Part shown: piece by piece, positions 21,847 to 33,348 of the stretch | Layout of the letters: each line of letters begins with the position of its first letter | How positions within the stretch are numbered: the first letter of the stretch is position 1 | Origin: Butyriboletus loyo | Taxonomy: Eukaryota > Basidiomycota > Agaricomycetes > Boletales > Boletaceae | DNA: 64,000 nucleotides | Assembly: GCA_038093515.1 (NCBI GenBank) | Contig: JBBPSI010000015.1 | Coordinates: 62,001-126,000, forward strand | Direction: 5' to 3' | The notes under the pieces: generated by a model | What the model was told of the DNA's origin: nothing | Database searches by the model: none | What the model saw: the letters and a program-made list of their open reading frames with translations, nothing else | Made by a program: the position numbers and the translations under genes

Positions 21847-22992
21847 ACAAGGCAATGTCTGGACGCAGGTGTTCTAAACGGAGGAGGGCGAGGCCGACGG
21901 CTGTGTCAGGGCTCACGGATGGCGTGGGGATCGAAGTGAGCAGGGTGGATGTCCCGCGGGGACGGGGTGTTCGGGCGGTCGACGTGTCGGACTCAGTAGT
22001 GGCTGAGGAGATCACTGAAGGTTTGATGGAAAGGTGTAACGACAGACCCGCTCTCGCTGGCGTCGTGGACAAAACGACTGGCAGAATTCGTTTGCGTATC
22101 ACGCCTGTGTGATAGGTCCGCACTGTGAGCTCTTGTCCCACATAACATCCCTTGCGGAAGTCGACTGCAAAGATCGGGTTGCGTGTCAGTGTCAGTATGA
22201 GACCGAGCAGAGGTCACGCACGTCCACCCATGACATCGAGGTTCGACTCGATGGGAAACGCGTGCAGAGGCTGGATGTCAGCGCTACCTTCGGGCACGCT
22301 ATGCATTATCCTGTGTAGGAGGTATGCATCCGCCGCCAATACATCATGAGTCGAAGCTTCCTGAGCTGTGCAGCAACGATAGTGAGGGGGAGAAAAGGGG
22401 CGTCGAGTTAAAACTACGGACGTCGGTCTCCTTTGCGGACGAGCAGTCGCCGACCCATACCGGGTGCACGGCGGTCGAGGATGACGCCGTGCTCGGTGCC
22501 CCATGGCCGGGTGGAAGAGTCACGCCAGACGGGTTCGGCGGCGCCGCTTGCTGCCCAATGCCAGGATCTCTGTTGGACTTGACCAGGTTCGCCCCATGCG
22601 GCCCATACGTCCCATTCTTGTGTCACGTCGCGAATGCGGATTTTGGAACGAAGGACGAATCGTTTAAGCAAGGAGAAGAGTGACAGGGATTCGGTTGGGA
22701 AAGGGTCGTGGTCGATGAGATAGGTGAGTGAAGGGGACGGGGGAGAGGTGAAGAGGAAGACGTCGTGGAGGACGCGGCCCTATTGGCAAGACTCAGTTGA
22801 AAGTAGGAGGGATGCCGGACAAGTAGTCACCTGGGCGTGCAGGAATGCGGAGTAGGACGGATGGCCTTGAACGGTGTTTGCGAGCAAGCCGTTGAGGAAC
22901 TGGGTCGCGTCGCTGCCAGAGACAGCGAGCACGGCGCGATTAGGGATGGGGGCCAAGCTGGGCGTTGTGCGTAGGAGTGCGCGGAGTGCCAT
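21749..22992 (-). CDS. CAF17: Iron-sulfur cluster assembly factor CAF17/IBA57
   Basis: A folate-binding GcvT-like protein of the mitochondrial matrix, needed for maturation of 4Fe-4S proteins. The start ATG (22992) gives [20 protein letters not shown], an Arg-rich presequence, then [19 protein letters not shown]. After an intron comes [13 protein letters not shown] and YLIDHDPFP, then [13 protein letters not shown]. The next exon carries [18 protein letters not shown] and [12 protein letters not shown]. The diagnostic motif [21 protein letters not shown] is at about 22080-22160 on the minus strand, then [11 protein letters not shown]. The stop is at 21749-21751. It overlaps the end of the phosphopantetheinyl transferase CDS tail to tail and starts 43 bp from PET191. 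Confidence 0.92.
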
Positions 22993-23035
22993 GGCGGTGT
23001 GGACGAGCTGACACCGTGCCTGCGTTTCTCACACC
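22993..23035. promoter_or_regulatory. Very short bidirectional promoter (43 bp)
   Basis: Only 43 bp lie between the start codons of CAF17 (minus) and PET191 (plus). Either the 5' UTRs overlap or the core promoters lie inside the coding regions. Both genes serve mitochondrial cofactor or respiratory assembly, so co-regulation is plausible. Confidence 0.5.
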
Positions 23036-23325
23036 ATGTCTTCTTCCTGTTCTGCGCTGCTCGGGGCATTAAAAACGTGCCTTCTCGAGTCTGACTGCGT
23101 TCAGAAACACGGGCGATTACCGTCGGAATGTCTCAAACATCACACGGACGAACTCCCGGAGGCATGTCAAAACTTGCGAAAGGCTACTCATGAATGCAAG
23201 CGAAACATGGTGCGTGGATCGTCCGACGCGGCGACGAAAAGTGAACCGACTACTACTAGCTGGACATGCGGAAGAGGTTCCGGGGAAATACAGTGGGCAT
23301 GGAGGGGGAAAAGATGAAGAGCTGA
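23036..23325 (+). CDS. PET191: Cytochrome c oxidase assembly protein Pet191/COA5
   Basis: A small twin CX9C-like protein of the mitochondrial intermembrane space needed for complex IV assembly. The ATG at 23036 gives MSSSCSALLGALKTCLLESDC, then KHGRLPSECLKHHTDELPEAC and LRKATHECKRNM. A short intron (GTGCGT at 23210, TAG at about 23259) leads to LDMRKRFRGNTVGMEGEKMK and TGA at 23323-23325. About 79 residues, all six expected cysteines present, and the RKRFRGN tail is diagnostic. Confidence 0.93.
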
Positions 23326-23401
23326 GGGAGATTTAGCGAGTGTTGTGAACATGCTGACTGAGGACATTAGCAAGTTCGGACACATGACCGAGTCAGTCAA
23401 C

Positions 23402-23407
23402 TATAAA
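23402..23407 (+). promoter_or_regulatory. TATA-box candidate for the GST gene
   Basis: TATAAA in the context CTATAAATTC, 42 bp before the GST start codon at 23450. Confidence 0.45.
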
Positions 23408-23449
23408 TTCTGTCGTTCCCTCCCACCGTGAGTTGAGTCTGTGTCTGCC

Positions 23450-24421
23450 ATGTCAAAACCCCTCTTGCTCTACACCGCGCCCACTCCAAACGGACACAAG
23501 GTGTCCATCCTCCTCGAGGAGCTCAAGGCTGTCTATGGCAACCTCATAGATTACGAGTAAGTCCTTCCCGTTGGCTCATCCAGCCCCTGACCGGGCCTCC
23601 ACAGCGTCGAGAAGATCGACATCTCCACGAACCGTCAGAAGGAACCATGGTTTATCGCTCTTAACCCCAATGGTCGCATCCCCGTGCTCGTCGACCGCGA
23701 GCACAAGCCGGAGCCTTTCAACGTCTTCGAAACCGCCGCCATTCTCCTCTACCTCGTTCGCAAGTACGACACCAAAGGCCTCTTCTCCTTCCCCCCCGGA
23801 AGTGACGATGAGAGCGTCATGCTCCAGTGGATCTTTTTTGCTGTAGGTGACTTTTCATCAGCCCTGCTTGCACTCATTGACTTCGTCTCCTAGCACGGTG
23901 GAGTCGGTCCCATGCAAGGCCAGGGTGCGCCGCCCCTTTCCCCGCTGTGCATGACTCGGGCTCACTCATCTCTCTCATCAGCACACCACTTTAGAAACTA
24001 TGCCCCGGAGGATATCCCGTATGGCAAGAAGCGTGCGTGGTTGAATCGTTCTCACACTGTTTTTACTCACCCTCTTCCAGGCTATACCGACGAAACCGCC
24101 CGTCTGTACAACGTGCTCAACATCCGTCTCGAGGGTCGCGAATATCTCGCCGGCCCAGGAAAGGGCAAGTTGAGCATTGCAGACATCAATGTTCTGCCTT
24201 GGTTCGTTCGCCGTCCGACTTCAGTGGTTACCATCTTATGCATTGTCTTCAGGGTCCGCATCCACAAGCATGCTGGGATAGAGACCCTCGATGCCTTCCC
24301 CAACACCAAGGTAAGCATCCCAGATAAACCACGAACCAGGAGCGATCCTTACCGCACATAGGCCTGGGTGGAGCGCCTCGTCGCAAGGCCTGGGGTGTTG
24401 GCCGGGCTCCAAGTACCCTGA
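23450..24421 (+). CDS. Glutathione S-transferase (Ure2/GTT-like)
   Basis: A cytosolic detoxification enzyme joining glutathione to electrophiles. The ATG at 23450 opens [20 protein letters not shown], the thioredoxin-fold start with the PTPNGxKV active-site loop typical of fungal Ure2p-like GSTs. Next come [19 protein letters not shown] (cis-proline), [18 protein letters not shown] (the ET glutathione contact), then the helical domain: [49 protein letters not shown] and, after two more introns, [20 protein letters not shown]. The stop is TGA 24419-24421. Six or so introns; the protein looks complete. Confidence 0.9.
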
Positions 24422-24469
24422 ATGTGAAGGAGTCTGAGATAGTGTAGTTGTAAGATTACTCGCCGCCGT

Positions 24470-27400
24470 ATGATTGTAATGGAAGTGAAACCTGTCCACG
24501 TGACCGATAAGATCTTCATCCTGCCATTGCCCGGGCTTGGGATGGTTCAAACCAAAGTATCGACCGTTTACATTTCTGCGGCCACCAATCGTGTCAACCA
24601 GGTCGCTCATGTGTCGCCCAACTCTACCCTTGTAGCATTCGGATCAGGTCGTCTTGTAGCCTTCTGGAATGTCGACGTGGGTCGACCGGTCTTTCTTTTG
24701 CCCTGCTTCAACTGATCCGGCCCTCTAGGACCAAACCGACAAGGGCGTTTACGAAACACTCGCAGGTCACGACGGCTCAGTGACCTGCGTGCGATTTCTC
24801 CGCAATGACTTTCTCGTGACCGCAGACGACAAGGGGCAGATTCGGTTCTGGCAAAAGTTTGAAAACGTACGATAACTCTCCACGGTTCCCATAGACTCTC
24901 TGATGCCACAATCGACGTCAGTGGACGAATACGGTCACCATACATGCACATCTCCAACCGATCTCCGCTCTTTCTGTCTCGAGAGGTCTGTTAGTTACAG
25001 GCAGCTCAGATTCCTCTGTCAAGATATGGACTATGTTCGATGAACAAGAAATTCGTACGCAGACGCTTCCTCTTTATCCGCTCGAGGGACCTGATTAGAC
25101 TGGCCCATAGCCAAGGTCGAAATCGCTCAGGTCATCTCCCTTCAGGGAAGGTACCCACTAGCACTAGCGGCGACGACGCTCCCTCGTTCTCAAGGTTGGT
25201 GTCAGTTTGGAATGAGAAGTCAGACAGTCACTCGGGATCTGTTGTTTGTTGATAGCCACTATCCTTGCCATCGCCGGAACCGATAGAAACGTACATATCT
25301 GGACACGTTCTGACAGTAACGTGCGTCCTGATCTTGGTTGCTTTTCTTTATTTTTCAGCACTGTCATAGTTTGTCCGTTCTGTTGCCCTTCCGGGTCATG
25401 AAGACTGGGTGCGAGCCCTGGCGTTCTGTACACAGACAGCGTCTGCAGGGACACATTCAATCGATCAACTCATACTTGCTTCGGGCTCTCAGGACGGTAC
25501 AATTAGATTGTGGAATATCAGTGCCCTGGAGGCAGAAAAAAATCAGAGCGATGGGAACGGAAGTATGAATGCACTCAGTGATGATCTACTGGATGCCTTT
25601 GAAGCTTCACTCGCGGATCCTACAGAGGGCGAAGAAGGCGGAAGACAAATTTCCCTCAAGCGTCATATTCTAACAGTAAAATCGAAGGATCTTGGGTATG
25701 TTTCCTTCCCTACTTCGCCGATGAGTATGTGACCAAGCGTTGAAAGAGCTCAACAATACGCCATCACCTTTGATGCACTGCTCATTGGACACGAAGCAGG
25801 CGTGACGTCGCTGGCATGGGCACTTTCTGCCCCAGAAAGCGCTCCATCACTACAAACTCTTTTGTCAAGCTCAACAGACTCCTCTCTGATTCTGTGGTCT
25901 CCAAGCCAAATCTTACCTTCAGCCTCATCGCACGATGTCACTGCTGGTTCAATATGGATCAACCGACAACGGTTTGGTGATGTTGGTGGACAACGCCTTG
26001 GGGGGTTTGTTGGTGGACTTTGGGCGAGAACTACGCAAGGCGATGAGGTTATAGGATGGGGATGGAACGGAGGGTGGAGACGCTGGCGAGCTGTGCAAGC
26101 AAAGGAAGGCGGCTCAGATACCGCGCAATGGAGAGAAATTGGTGCTATCAGTGGACACAGTGGGCCAGTGAAGGACCTTGACTGGAGTCCTGCTGGAGAA
26201 TACATCATCTCGATCGGGTAAGTTGTGTTCAATAAATTCATCTGCATGCCTGGCTGAGTGAGTCAGGTTGGACCAGACGACCCGTGTCCATGGCGCCGTT
26301 CCCTCGTCTTCTTCCACCTCACATTCTTTGCAAGTTTGGCATGAATTGGCGCGGCCTCAGGTACATGGATACGACATTGTAGGCGTAGCTTGGCTTGGTC
26401 CATGGACGTTTGCAAGCGTCGCAGACGAGAAAGTTGCCCGTATTTTTGAGGCTTCTCGAGGGTTTGTCGAGACCATTAAGAAACTGGGTGTTCGTGGCGT
26501 GGCGGAGAGTACCGTAAGGATTTCAGAAAAATCGTAGGTAGGAAGCATGTTGATGACGTTCTGTTAGGAAAAACGACCGATTGCAGCCCACGTACCTCCA
26601 CTGGGGTTGTCGAACAAGGCGGTCAGCGAGGGTCTGACTCTTTACTTCAAGTTATTTTCTGCCATCCTTACATTCTGCTTTTGGCAGCGCCGGCTCAACT
26701 AGACTCGTCATGGCCGGACAGGCGGCCGTTTGAAGGCGAACTCGCGGCCATAACTCTCTGGCCGGAAACTGAGAAGGTCTTTGGGCACGGTTACGAGGTG
26801 ACGACGCACATATTTCTTCAAAGCCGGGGTATTGAATACCCATTCCGATCAGTCGATAACCATCGCGTCATCCAATTCTCATGATTTACTGGCTACAGCA
26901 TGCAGGGCTACCTCTGCCCAACACGCTGTGGTTCGTGTGTGCTCGACGTCCACATACCAACCATTTGGTTCACCGTTGGAAGGACACTCACTCACGGTCA
27001 CGCGTATCGCCTTCAGCCCGGACGATCGTTACATCGTTACCGTCAGTCGTGATCGCACGTGGCGATCATTTGAAAAGCGAGATGACGGTATGTGAACCAC
27101 ACTCGTGCAGCCTTGGGTTACTGTGCCACGATCCATCTGTTTCCCGCAGGATATTTTCCGGTCGTTGCAGACAAGTCGCATGCGCGGATTATTTGGGATT
27201 GTGCGTGGAGTCGTGAAGGGGACATATTCGCCACTGCTTCACGGGACAAGACGGTACATTGTTGTTTCGCTCCTTGGTCTGACTTGGTACTCATCGAGGC
27301 CCTGTATCAAGGTCAAGATCTGGTCTCCGAGAGCTGGGTCGGATCCTTGGCCTACGGTCGCCACGCTGAAATTCGCAGAAGCAGCGACAGCAGTTGCCTT

Positions 27401-27765
27401 TTGTTCTCTGGACACCACGAGGTAATGTGACATTGCTTCGTTTGGTGAGATGGTGGATCTATAAATGACAACCAGGCGGTTACTCGCAATCGGTTTGGAA
27501 ACGGGGGAGATTTTCGTTTACTGTAACCTGATCGCTGCACCGGAAAAATGGGAGCTTTCAAGTTCGATTCCTGTTGGGTATGTTCTATTCCTCTCCCCCA
27601 ACTCGTCTTAATGTGAGACTCAACTTTGACTTCAGCGTTGCTCATGTCGATCAGATTCATAGACTAGCATGGCAGTCTACTGATGAACCTACTGAGCAAC
27701 ATCATCTTGCTTCATGCAGCGAAGACGGTACACTCAAGATATTGTTGGTCCATGTTGGTGTATAA
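24470..27765 (+). CDS. ELP2: Elongator complex subunit Elp2 (WD40)
   Basis: Elp2 is the double WD40-propeller scaffold of the Elongator complex, which makes the cm5 modification on wobble uridines of tRNA in the cytoplasm. The ATG at 24470 gives MIVMEVKPVHV. WD blocks run through many short exons: HDGSVTCVRFL, ADDKGQIRFW, GHEDWVRALAF, LASGSQDGTIRLWNIS, SLKRHILTV, HEAGVTSLAWA, SSSTDSSLILWSPS. The Elp2 signature GGFVGGLWA and GWGWNGGWRRW (about 26000-26090) is followed by ISGHSGPVKDLDWSPAGEYI, LDQTTRVHG, RPQVHGYDIVGVAWLG and VPPLGLSNKAV. The second propeller ends IWDCAWSREGDIFATASRDK, KIWSPRAG, RLAWQ and HHLASCSEDGTLKI. The stop is at 27763-27765. A long gene (about 800 residues), apparently intact. 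Confidence 0.93.
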
Positions 27766-28263
27766 AGTATATATCTGCGAGAAGACGAGAGAGGAAAATC
27801 ATGTAACACAGTATACGCAAGGAAAACGCAATCGCAGTGAAAAAGAGAAACTTCTGCTATACAGTGGTAAGGGTCGAGAAGGGTGTTGGGCGATAAGAGC
27901 AATCGACAGTCAGGTTAGTACGGAAACAGTTTCGTTCGTATGGGTGCCAGATATACGGGTATAGAACGGATCAGTGACCGAAAGGTTGCCTGTATGAGTT
28001 GATATAGTAGCTGGTAACTGATGGTGTGAATAAGCAAAACCAGGGGCCAGTAACTTCAGCAAGCGGGCCCATGCACATAGGGATACAGGAACATGGAAGA
28101 TCGTAAGAATTTAAACAATATCGCGAAGACTCATCGGAACTTCGGGCTGTGTAAACACTGGTCAATGCGTTGTCCCGAAGAAAGGCAGAAAAGATCGTAC
28201 GCATTTTATCCTACGTGAATGGTCCACAGTGAGCCAGGTTCTTGCGAACAAAGTTGAAAATCC
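27766..28263. other. Intergenic, convergent 3' ends
   Basis: ELP2 and the DEAD-like gene converge here. A last exon of the minus-strand gene may lie at about 28160-28205 if the GTAAGG at its stop is used as a donor. Nothing else is recognised. Confidence 0.4.
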
Positions 28264-31200
28264 TTACTTGTAGAAGCATTCAATGGAGCGTAGCATCTCA
28301 ACGTCTCCGCCCGTCGCAGTCACGAAATTTATGATGACGCCGGCGCGTGCGTAACTTGACGCAATAGCGGGAGCAACACTTTCAAAGTTTTGATGTGAGA
28401 GAAGAAGGACAGGAATATGGTGGTGCCTACCGATGAGCATATTCTTCCACTGCTTTGGGAAGATCTGCAAGGTCTTTAGCACGCAAAGGTAAGAATCAAC
28501 GATAGCTTGATATACCATAGTTGATGATAAGAGGCACGTGTGTTATCTCCGGGATCTTGACTTGAACATCGTTGACAACCAACACCTTGGTCACTTGTTG
28601 CCTCATCATAGCCGAAGCAGAACTTCTAAATTTGTTCAGAGCCGCCAACTTGGTTCCAGCATTCATTTCCCCGTGCTGAAGAAAAAAGGTTAGCTTGATA
28701 GCAACATCAAATTGACGTACTCACAAGCGGGACCGCTTCCAATCCACGACTTGTCAGTTTATACACGACGGAATCCAAGGCATTCATCCCGCCAACGTGA
28801 ACGATCGCTTGGCTGACTTCAACGTCATCAAAGATGTCGGCCAGTGCATCCAACTTCCACTCTCGAGCTTGGGCAGTTTCCACGCTTGAGGCCCCCCTAC
28901 CTGAGCCGATGATTCCATGGCCGCTACCCGGTGCACCGACATTAGTGGAATCCGCGCGACCGCCAGCCGTGAAAGCGAGGTACAAATAAAACTGGCGTAA
29001 ACCCCGGGAACCTTGATTCATCTCGGTACTTGTGACGTTTCCGTCCCGGCGTACCAGAACCCTAACGGGTTCCCTGAGCTGGATCGCCGTCGCAAGGTTT
29101 AGAACATCCTGAGGTACCGTGTTCGAAAATAGGGCGGTTTGACGCTCAATTATCGCCGAATTTCCTCCTAGGTCGTTAGGGGGTGATGGAGGAATGGAGG
29201 AATACCTCCGTGCAGAGTTGACCACCCCTGCTAGCGGATTATTGGTATCAAATGAAGCGAACGACGATTGACCGGAGCCACTAGAACTTGGCGTTGGAGT
29301 GCCGGGACCCATGGGACGGGATCTAGGGGGAGGGAGTAGCTTGACGATGTTGAAAACGTATTCATGCAGATTTCGAGCAATCAGCTGGTCGACTTCGTCG
29401 AGCACCAAGAAGCGGACTTCTGAACCAGTGAGACCTCCTGGGGAGGTAAACAATGCATGCAGTTTTTGTGGCGTCCCGCAGATAATGTGCGGCATGTTCT
29501 GTTGCAGTAGGCGCAGTTCCTGCGTGAGGTCATTCGCATGTGTCGACGTGCCCACTCCTAATGCTGATCGGATGCCAATGGGACCCCCCAAATCTCGGAT
29601 CATGCGTTGAGCTTGTGTCGCCTGATCCACCGTGGTGGATATCATCACAACGTGTGGGCCCCTGTTGGGAGGTCTACCTGTTGTATTGACCACAGCGACC
29701 TGAATGGCAGGTATAACATATGCAGCAATGCGCTCTTGGGTCGGAGGCGCTTGTGCGATGATGTCGGAGCCTCGAAGAAGGAAAGGAAGAGCGCGTTGCT
29801 GAATCTTATTGGGTGGACCAACACTAACAGTCAACTGCTTCAGTCCTGGGTGAATTGATTTTATGAGAAATGTAATCACCCAAACTTGCTCAGGGAGCGA
29901 AGTAAGTCAGGTGCGAGGTTTAGCTGCTCCCATTTAGAGACCATGGAACCATTGTCGCGAGAACTGCCCGACCAGTCACCGCCCTGTCCATCGATGATCT
30001 GCCGGCCACTATGTCAGAATCGCGTATAGTACTTGAAACAGCACGCTCACACCAACTGATTCCCTGCGCATCAATCCTCCGGTGACGGATCGGCGTTTAT
30101 CGCGTACGGGATCGCTACGTCCGAGGGTTCCAACATTGTCCACCCTTAGAGGTAAATCGAGGTTTCCTGCAGACCATGTTCGCGTTGGAGGGTTGGGGGC
30201 ACGAGAAGCCCTCAGTTCAGGTCGATTGGGCAGCCCGTGACCCAGCAGCGCGGGATTAGGACTGATATTGGCCCCAAACGGTTGATTTGGGGGAAGATCT
30301 GGTGTGTGAGGGGTGAGTCGACCAAGAGTAGTCGCATTCTGAATGTGTTGTTGTGTTTGCAGCGCGAGAAGCTGACCGACAGATGTGGTCAATGTATTGA
30401 TGCGTTGTGATATTTGGGTTATTTCGTCGGGAGGTGGGGACTGGTTTGGAGCGATACCCACACTAAAAGATGCTCTTGGTATAGTCAAGGAAGTAGCGGA
30501 TTGACCACCCGTGGGTGCGAACGGATCCTTGAACTCTGGCTGTGAGCTACTAGCCTGCGGCGCATTGTTGAATGAACGCTCAACAAGGAAATCCATTTTG
30601 CGGTGAACATCGCGGAGTTCCCGTTGAACTTCCTGAGTCGTGAACTCGCATCGCAGTAGACGTTCAATGATGTCTTGAATGAGAGGTGATGTTTTGAGCT
30701 GGGCATCAAGGTTTTGCGAGAACTCTCCACCGGAAGTGAACTGACTGCCGGAATCTAAAGACGAAACAGGAGAGGACGACACGAATATACCATTGGCATT
30801 GAAAGATGGACGAGACGAGCTGTTCATGATGTTGACGGGAGGGGTATTGATGTGACCCCTGGATGGCAGGGTGTGTGCGGGAAAAAATGGGAAATCTGCA
30901 GGTGTCCGCGATCTTTCATCCGTAGTAACTGATCCGTGTGTATCGTCCGCTTCTGGTAGAGCCTCTAAGTTCCCAATGGCACTCATTTCGCGGGTGCGAG
31001 GAAGATTGAACGGTCTGTCTAGTTCTGCATGATGCCTGGTTGATGAGTCGGCTGGCGATGGTTGAAGGTGCATGTCGGATGGGCGTTCCTGGTTCTCGCT
31101 GCCCCGAGTAGGACTTGGAGAGGAGCGTACAAACCTATGTTCGACCGGAAAAGTGGAGAGCCCAGAGACGGACTCCCGAACTTGCTCTCGGAGTGTGGGA

Positions 31201-31304
31201 ACTGCAAGACCAAACCCACTTGGCCCGCCATCATCTTCACCGGCACGCATGCTGCCAGGGAAGAAAGGCGTGGATGCTGGGTTCAGAGCTGCGGTTTTGG
31301 CCAT
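28264..31304 (-). CDS. DEAD-box-like protein with degenerate ATPase motifs (eIF4A-like pseudo-helicase)
   Basis: The start ATG at 31304-31302 opens MAKTAALNPASTPFFPGSM. The first 430 or so residues are Ser/Pro/Asn-rich with a short coiled-coil candidate (EVQRELRDVHRKMDFLVER). After an intron the eIF4A-like part starts: PPNKIQQRALPFLLRGSDI (Q-motif). Where AxxGxGKT should be there is QAPPTQER. ICGTPQKL matches motif Ib, LVLDEVDQL replaces DEAD, and LFSNTVPQDV replaces SAT. The second lobe has SQAIVHVGG, LIINYDLPKAVEEYAHR and, across an intron, ARAGVIINFV in place of GRxGRxGxxGxxINF, so the arginine finger is lost. The fold appears kept without ATP hydrolysis. A decayed gene is unlikely, because the frame is open for about 900 codons. 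It could be a regulatory RNA-binding factor. The extreme C-terminus is uncertain. Confidence 0.82.
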
Positions 31305-31832
31305 TGGGCGAAAAGATCCAAAGTGCGTCAAGAGAACAAGGACTGGATGCAAGTTGGGTCAGGATTCGGTTAGCGAGATGAATTTGTATGGCAGATCTGA
31401 TCTCACTTGCACGCCGGTAGTCAGGCCAGTTCCATGCAGAGATCTTGTGGGAGCGGTCGGCGGGGCTGGCGAACACTCGGTGGACACAGCCCTCGCAGGG
31501 TCAGTTGAGGGATGGGGTCGCCAAAGACGCAAAAAGGCCACTTATTTAGCCGGCTCACAATGTGCGAAAGTGGCACTGAATACTACGCCCGAACGCATTC
31601 GAATAGATTCCATACGACATGCGGACAACGGAGACAACTCTGACACCAGAAACAAATATGTACATGGAAGAACCGTCACATAATGCCCTCTCGAAAGCTG
31701 AGGCCCATAAATTGGAACCGCTTGCGCAGCTTTTGCTCGTTTTCATGTTTGGGGTCCAGGAGGACCGTAGGTTCGAGCTTCAGTGATCTGACAAACGAGT
31801 TAGCACAAATTCCAACACGGTCATGGAACATC
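31305..31832. other. Intergenic between two minus-strand genes
   Basis: It should hold the promoter of the DEAD-like gene and the 3' UTR of the RRM gene. No conserved coding block was seen. Confidence 0.4.
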
Positions 31833-32579
31833 CTAGTACCCCAGCGCGCTCATTTGAGCACGACGCAGATCCGGTGGTTCCAACCTGGACCGATAATCAT
31901 CCAAGCGCTTGGCAATCTTTTCCCGGACTTCGGGAAGATCGGATATGGATATGGAAACCTGGATGAAACGAATTAGCCTGGACTTTGTCGCGAAACCGCC
32001 AACTTAACTTACTGTGAGTTCGCGTCCCCCGAGGGTACCCCCTAGCTTGCAAGCCCTATTCCTGGCTGTTCTTGATTCGAAAACCACGATGGCGTACTGG
32101 CGAACTTTCATGTTCTGGTGGTAGCTAACGGGGGGAGGCTTAACCGTCATAGCCACACCACCGCAACAGTGAATTCTGGCCGATAGGATATTCCCGCAGC
32201 AGCTGAAATATGCTATCAACGCCTTCTCATCCACGTCGGGACCAATCTTTATGACAGGTCATCGGAACGAGACCGAGACGAGAGAAATTATAGCAACATA
32301 CGTTTCCTACATATGCGACGCATGGTTCAACCAGTTGTTTGGTTCTGTGAACTCGTCTTGCGGCATCTTTGACGGCAGCTTTTGCCTTGTCTAACTTGTG
32401 GGCACGAGCGCGACGCGATGTCGCGTGCGGTTTTTTGGGCTTCGTGCCCTGCACCATACATTTCAGTCTACTGGCTCGGTCTGCGTTGTCGCGGAACAGC
32501 GTACCTGCACAGGCGTATTCCGCCTGGGGGTAGAAGAGGTGGAGGCCACAGAGGTGCTTGGAGCCCGAAACTTGGCCAT
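31833..32579 (-). CDS. RRM-domain RNA-binding protein
   Basis: The start ATG at 32579-32577 gives MAKFRAPSTSVASTSSTPRR; an intron (GTACGC to GGTGCAG) joins in phase to GTKPKKPHATSRRARAHKLD and a basic helix KAKAAVKDAARRVHRTKQLV. The RNA-recognition motif begins CVAYVGN (RNP2), crosses an intron to IGPDVDEKALIAYFSCCGNI, and continues ARIHCCGGVAMTV and VRQYAIVVFESRTARNRACK (RNP1 region), then GGTLGGRELTVS. The last exon is DLPEVREKIAKRLDDYRSRL and the stop is at 31833-31835. It resembles uncharacterised single-RRM proteins of basidiomycetes related to polyA-binding-protein-2-type RRMs. The target RNA is unknown. Confidence 0.75.
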
Positions 32580-32876
32580 TCGCGTGATTGCACGTTGATG
32601 TTCGAGAACCTCGTCTTGATGATGTGTGGATTTTGGGGCGTGAGCCTGATGTCACTCGGGCGGGCCTTTTGAACTAGACAGGATGGTGGGCCCGGCCGAG
32701 GCACGACGACGGTGCTTTGAACATGGTAACGAAGACAGCTTGGAATGGACATCAATTGGAACGAGTTGAACGAACAATGGACGCAAAGTGTGGACCATCC
32801 ACGATCCCACGACATTATGCAATCCACTCGCTTTGACACCGATAAATTTCGGCCCCACTAGCTTTGACCGTTTGAC

Positions 32877-33301
32877 ATGTCTGTCCGAGACACCGCTCGA
32901 CTGTACCGCAGCGTGGTCAGAGAAGTTGCGAGAGCGGTGAACATGATGTGCTGGCTGAGTGTACGGTGCAATCTGACCTGCTTCTTTTTCCAGAGCATCT
33001 CGCCACGAACGCAAAGAAACAAAGACATGTCGGCCAACTTGCGAATACTGTTCGAGCGACACAGCCAATCAAACGAGCGCGAGACATTTCGCCACGACGT
33101 GGAAAACGTTGTGACTTTTATGCGGTCGCAGAGGGAGTACAAGGTATCGGTTGTGGTCCGTTTGGAGCGAACACGGCTGACTCGAAGATGCAGACACTGC
33201 TGGAGAGATACAATCCACTCGTTGACCTTACGGCGGAGGAAAGGATAGAGGCGACGGCGCGGCGAGTGGGATTGAACATGCCAGTTATTAGAGATGAGTA
33301 G
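32877..33301 (+). CDS. FMC1: Fmc1-like ATP synthase assembly factor (LYR-type)
   Basis: Fmc1 helps the Atp12 chaperone assemble the F1 sector of mitochondrial ATP synthase. The ATG at 32877 gives MSVRDTARLYRSVVREVARA with the LYR tripeptide at residues 9-11. Introns at about 32937-32992 and 33144-33191 restore the frame to NLRILFERHSQ, VVTFMRSQREYK and LLERYNPLVDLTAEERIEA, TARRVGLNMPV. The LxxRYNP...TARRVGL tail is the Fmc1 signature. About 105 residues. The SUA5 start lies only 47 bp downstream on the same strand. Confidence 0.82.
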
Positions 33302-33348
33302 ACTAGTACTTGGATGTGTTTACTTGTCTCCGACCTGTACAGGTACGG

